The position numbers and the translations under genes were made by a program. From the NCBI GenBank assembly GCA_030613045.1, contig JAUWMS010000237.1, positions 1-5,428 of the forward strand: 5,428 nt of DNA. Direction: 5' to 3'. The DNA comes from Candidatus Latescibacterota bacterium. Lineage in GTDB: Bacteria; Latescibacterota; 4484-107. How positions within the stretch are numbered: the first letter of the stretch is position 1; each line of letters starts with the position of its first letter. Below are positions 4,841 through 5,428 of the stretch, piece by piece. Under the pieces are notes generated by a model that was not told the DNA's origin, did not search any database, and saw only the letters and a list, made by a program, of their open reading frames with translations.

Positions 4841-4943
4841 GTCATTTTGAGGAGCGGAGCGACGAAGAATCTCGATTTTGTTCCTCGTGCGTTCTGCAGA
4901 CAACGAGATTCTTCGCCTCCGCTACGCTCCGGCTCAGAATGAC
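4841..4943. repeat. Long imperfect inverted repeat, GTCATTYTGAG...GAAGAATCTCG type
   Basis: The left arm (4841-4874) runs from GTCATTTTGAG to GACGAAGAATCTCG. The right arm (4904-4943), read on the minus strand, runs from GTCATTCTGAGCCGGAGCG to GGCGAAGAATCTCG. The arms share both ends and differ by a few bases and a 6-base length difference in the middle, across a 29-base loop. Sequences of the GTCATTCTGAGCGAAGCGAAGAATCTC type are widespread dispersed repeats (general knowledge), possibly non-autonomous mobile units. Here it lies between two same-strand genes and could fold in a read-through transcript and end LytTR transcription, though no T-tract is evident. Confidence 0.85.
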
Positions 4944-5008
4944 AACTCGTCAGTTTAGACTTGTCATAGCACTACTCGGCTATCCATCATTTGAACCTTG
5001 ATGGCGCC

Positions 5009-5428
5009 CTACCACTTCAGCACATCCCTCAGCTTCTTCACCCGCGCGCGACTGAGCGGCACTTCGCTTCCTTTGCCATCGTCCATCTTCAGCCGATACG
5101 TTCCGGCGAACCACGGAATGATCTCGGCAATGCGACTCAGGTTGGCGATAAAACTTCGGTGGACGCGGAGGAAGGTTTGAGGATCGAGATCGGATTCCAA
5201 AGCGTCCAGCGTGCGATAGCTGGTGATGTCCTCCGAGTCCTCGGTCACGATGCGCACCATGCCGTCGGAGATGTGGGCGTACACCATATCCGCCGTGTTT
5301 ACCGGAACGAGACGCCCCTCACGCCGGACCGAGAGACGGGAGAGGGTTTGAGGACGGGCATCCATGGAGCGAAGCAACTGCTCCAATTTCTCCGAAAGGT
5401 CCATCCGGGCTTCGATCTGCACCCGCAC
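5009..5428 (-). CDS. LytTR DNA-binding domain protein, 5' end cut by the window edge
   Basis: The visible 139 residues are the C-terminal part of a LytTR (LytR/AlgR-type) transcription regulator. The domain spans about residues 30-139: RLSVRREGRLVPVNTADMVY, then HISDGMVRIVTEDSEDITSYRTLDALESDL split over two strands and a helix. The signature FLRVHRSFIANLSRI (86-100) and the closing VPLSRARVKKLRDVLKW (123-139) follow. The first 29 residues look like a charged linker helix (LSEKLEQLLRSMD), as found between a receiver domain and LytTR, so an N-terminal REC domain probably lies beyond the window. The frame is open to the last base; the GTG at 5428 is an edge codon, not a convincing start. It ends in TAG exactly where the domain normally ends. 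A partner sensor kinase would be expected outside the window. Confidence 0.88.
   Translation of the reverse strand: MRVQIEARMDLSEKLEQLLRSMDARPQTLSRLSVRREGRLVPVNTADMVYAHISDGMVRIVTEDSEDITSYRTLDALESDLDPQTFLRVHRSFIANLSRIAEIIPWFAGTYRLKMDDGKGSEVPLSRARVKKLRDVLKW

Larger units (their letters stand above)
4706..5008. other. Intergenic region between rpe and the LytTR gene
   Basis: These 303 bases hold no gene I can support. They contain the rpe ribosome site, a bulged hairpin GTTGTGGG-TAA-CCCCAAC (4777-4794), a weak rpe promoter candidate (4795-4823), a GTCAA/TTGAC dyad (4819-4835) and a long imperfect inverted repeat (4841-4943). About 65 bases (4944-5008) between that repeat and the LytTR stop show nothing clear. 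Confidence 0.65.

Overview
The window carries five protein-coding loci and several interspersed repeats. It has no rRNA, tRNA or CRISPR array that I can see. The genes are fairly GC-rich, start behind clear Shine-Dalgarno sequences, and one starts with TTG, so this is a bacterial chromosome. The intergenic gaps are filled with short dispersed repeats: 7-bp tandem arrays, CACCGCRGAG-type units, a GTTCCCACGC hairpin and a GTCATTYTGAG inverted repeat. From general knowledge, such repeats are common in environmental bacteria with repeat-rich gaps, such as Planctomycetes/Verrucomicrobia-type lineages, Omnitrophota and Chloroflexi. The phylum cannot be fixed from this window.

Layout. At 1-130 there is a short gap with three 10-bp tandem units. 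At 131-1162 (minus) lies an alpha/beta-hydrolase of the acetyl-xylan-esterase/dienelactone-hydrolase type. It is complete apart from one in-frame amber codon at 641-643, so it reads as two open frames. At 1163-1306 is a repeat-packed gap. At 1307-2476 (minus) lies an intact cytoplasmic beta-propeller protein resembling the TolB/oligogalacturonate-lyase fold. At 2477-2894 is a divergent control region with a good sigma70-type promoter pointing each way and a strong hairpin repeat. At 2895-4007 (plus) is tyrA, prephenate dehydrogenase with a C-terminal ACT domain. At 4058-4705 (minus), convergent with tyrA, is an rpe-type ribulose-phosphate 3-epimerase that lacks one catalytic/metal-binding Asp. 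At 4706-5008 is a gap with an inverted-repeat element. At 5009-5428 (minus) is the C-terminal LytTR DNA-binding part of a regulator cut by the window edge.

How the genes relate. The propeller gene and the hydrolase are on the same strand in tandem and may form a small unit for a carbohydrate-ester substrate; this is inference. TyrA (tyrosine synthesis) and Rpe (pentose phosphate/Calvin-type sugar interconversion) are housekeeping functions that appear to be simply neighbours. The LytTR regulator has no evident link to the rest.

The points most worth a second look are the single amber codon in the hydrolase and the Asp-to-Val replacement in the epimerase active site. The layered repeats, especially the 7-bp-period arrays that recur in three gaps, come next. 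I do not see a convincing new multi-gene system here.
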